DNA of 7,383 bases from JAXDLK01 sp034666665 (GTDB lineage Bacteria > Desulfobacterota > Binatia > JACPRU01): NCBI GenBank assembly GCA_034666665.1, contig JAXDLK010000124.1:1-7383 (forward strand), given 5' to 3'. The stretch's first letter is position 1. Each line of letters begins with the position of its first letter. This document shows, piece by piece, positions 6,614 through 7,383 of this stretch. Made by a program: the position numbers and the translations under genes. The notes under the pieces are model-generated. The model searched no databases and had not been told where the DNA came from. It saw only the letters and a program-made list of their open reading frames with translations.

Positions 6614-7383
6614 GTGGCGCAGCACGTCGTCGACGAGCTGATCTCGATCCTCGACCTCGAAGCGATCGAGGTGAACATCTTCCGCGGGCGCAGTCCGCAG
6701 GAACGGCGCCAGCAGGTGTTCGGCGGGCAGGTGGCGGGGCAGGCGCTGGTCGCCGCGGGGCGAACCGCCGAGGATCGCGTCGTTCACTCGCTGCACGCGT
6801 ACTTCCTGCGCCCCGGCGACATCTCGGTGCCGATCCTCTACGAGGTCGACCGCATCCGCGACGGCAAGAGCTTCACCACCCGCCGCGTGGTCGCGATCCA
6901 GCACGGGAAGCCGATCTTCCATCTGTCCGCCTCCTTCCAGAAGGAGGAGCCGGGCCTTGAGCACCAGGCGGCGATGCCCGAGGCACCCGACCCGGAGACG
7001 CTGCTGCCGGCGCCGGAACGGATGAGGAAGGCGCTCGAAGCGATTCCCCGCGAGAAGATCCCCGAGGAAATGTTCCACTGGCTCGACCGCCCGCGGCCGA
7101 TCGACCTCCGTCACGTGAGCCCGCCGCGCATGAAGCGGGGCGAGGTGCGCGAGCCGCGGCAGCTGGTGTGGATCCGCGCAGCCGGCCGACTCCCCGACGA
7201 CCCGCTGCTCCACCGGTGCGTCGTCGCCTACGCGTCGGACATGTCTTTGCTCGATACCGCGACCCTGCCGCACGGGGTCCCGTGGACGTTCATGGATCCG
7301 CGCTTCCACATGGCGAGCCTCGATCATGCGATGTGGTTCCACCGCCCGTTTCGCGCGGACGAGTGGCTGCTGTACGTGCAGGA
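6614..7383 (+). CDS. tesB: Acyl-CoA thioesterase II (TesB), 3' end cut by the window
   Basis: This enzyme hydrolyses acyl-CoA to free fatty acid and CoA and acts in the cytoplasm. The first 256 codons are present, without the last 30 or so residues expected from E. coli TesB (286). The double hot-dog protein matches E. coli TesB throughout: FRGRS (23-27), QVFGGQVAGQAL (34-45), VHSLHAYFLRPGD (57-69), RDGKSFTTRRV (82-92), AIQHGKPIFHLSASFQ (94-109), then VWIRA (185-189), YASDMSLL (206-213), SLDHAMWFHRPF (235-246) and EWLLY (250-254). The catalytic Asp is Asp209; the position of the E. coli active-site Thr228 is Ser235, a conservative change. The third catalytic residue (Gln) lies beyond the window. 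The start is a GTG at 6614; an in-frame TAG at 6602-6604 leaves no earlier start. No strong Shine-Dalgarno is visible. It is divergent from the hydrolase operon, with a spacer of 80 bases or less. Confidence 0.95.
   Translation, partial: MAQHVVDELISILDLEAIEVNIFRGRSPQERRQQVFGGQVAGQALVAAGRTAEDRVVHSLHAYFLRPGDISVPILYEVDRIRDGKSFTTRRVVAIQHGKPIFHLSASFQKEEPGLEHQAAMPEAPDPETLLPAPERMRKALEAIPREKIPEEMFHWLDRPRPIDLRHVSPPRMKRGEVREPRQLVWIRAAGRLPDDPLLHRCVVAYASDMSLLDTATLPHGVPWTFMDPRFHMASLDHAMWFHRPFRADEWLLYVQ

Noticed and set aside
6557..7342. Minus-strand open frame of 261 codons opposite tesB
   Set aside because: The + strand matches TesB residue by residue including the catalytic Asp; the antisense product is a composition artefact.
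1..7383. CRISPR arrays, tRNA/rRNA genes, insertion sequences, toxin-antitoxin or defence systems
   Set aside because: Reading both strands, I found no repeat-spacer pattern, cloverleaf, transposase motif or terminal inverted repeat; nearly all bases are accounted for by six recognisable protein genes.

Overview
This is a GC-rich window (about two-thirds G+C) from a Gram-negative-type bacterium. The inference rests on an osmoregulated periplasmic glucan (OPG) locus, which presupposes an inner membrane and a periplasm, and on strong G/C preference at third codon positions. Several proteins resemble proteobacterial versions, but the long Pro/Thr-rich spacer in the OpgG homologue is less typical of them. 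The lineage could be a high-GC proteobacterium or a related candidate phylum, and I cannot place it further.

Layout from right to left. A TesB-type acyl-CoA thioesterase (6614 to the right edge, + strand, 3' end missing) is divergent from everything else. All other genes are on the minus strand. First comes a tight three-gene run: a metallo-beta-lactamase-fold hydrolase (6533-5634), a membrane-anchored metallophosphoesterase (5626-4472) and 3-methyladenine DNA glycosylase I, Tag (4458-3880). The gaps are 7 and 13 bases, so these are probably co-transcribed and translationally coupled. A spacer of about 250 bases (3632-3879) holds two G+C-rich hairpins and a weak promoter candidate. Then come opgG/mdoG (3631-1910) and opgH/mdoH (1881 to the left edge, 3' end missing), 28 bases apart.

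Function. OpgH is the inner-membrane beta-glucan glucosyltransferase and OpgG is the exported partner that acts on the nascent glucan; together they make OPGs. The Tag operon joins alkylation repair to two metal-dependent hydrolases of unknown substrate, and no shared pathway is evident. TesB hydrolyses acyl-CoA thioesters.

I see no previously undescribed system: no CRISPR array, mobile element, tRNA or rRNA, toxin-antitoxin pair or defence gene. The points worth a second look are variations on known families. They are the possible membrane tether and Pro/Thr spacer on OpgG, an OpgH lacking the long N-terminal cytoplasmic region of the E. coli protein, a possibly leaderless start for the hydrolase operon, and the structured leader of opgGH.
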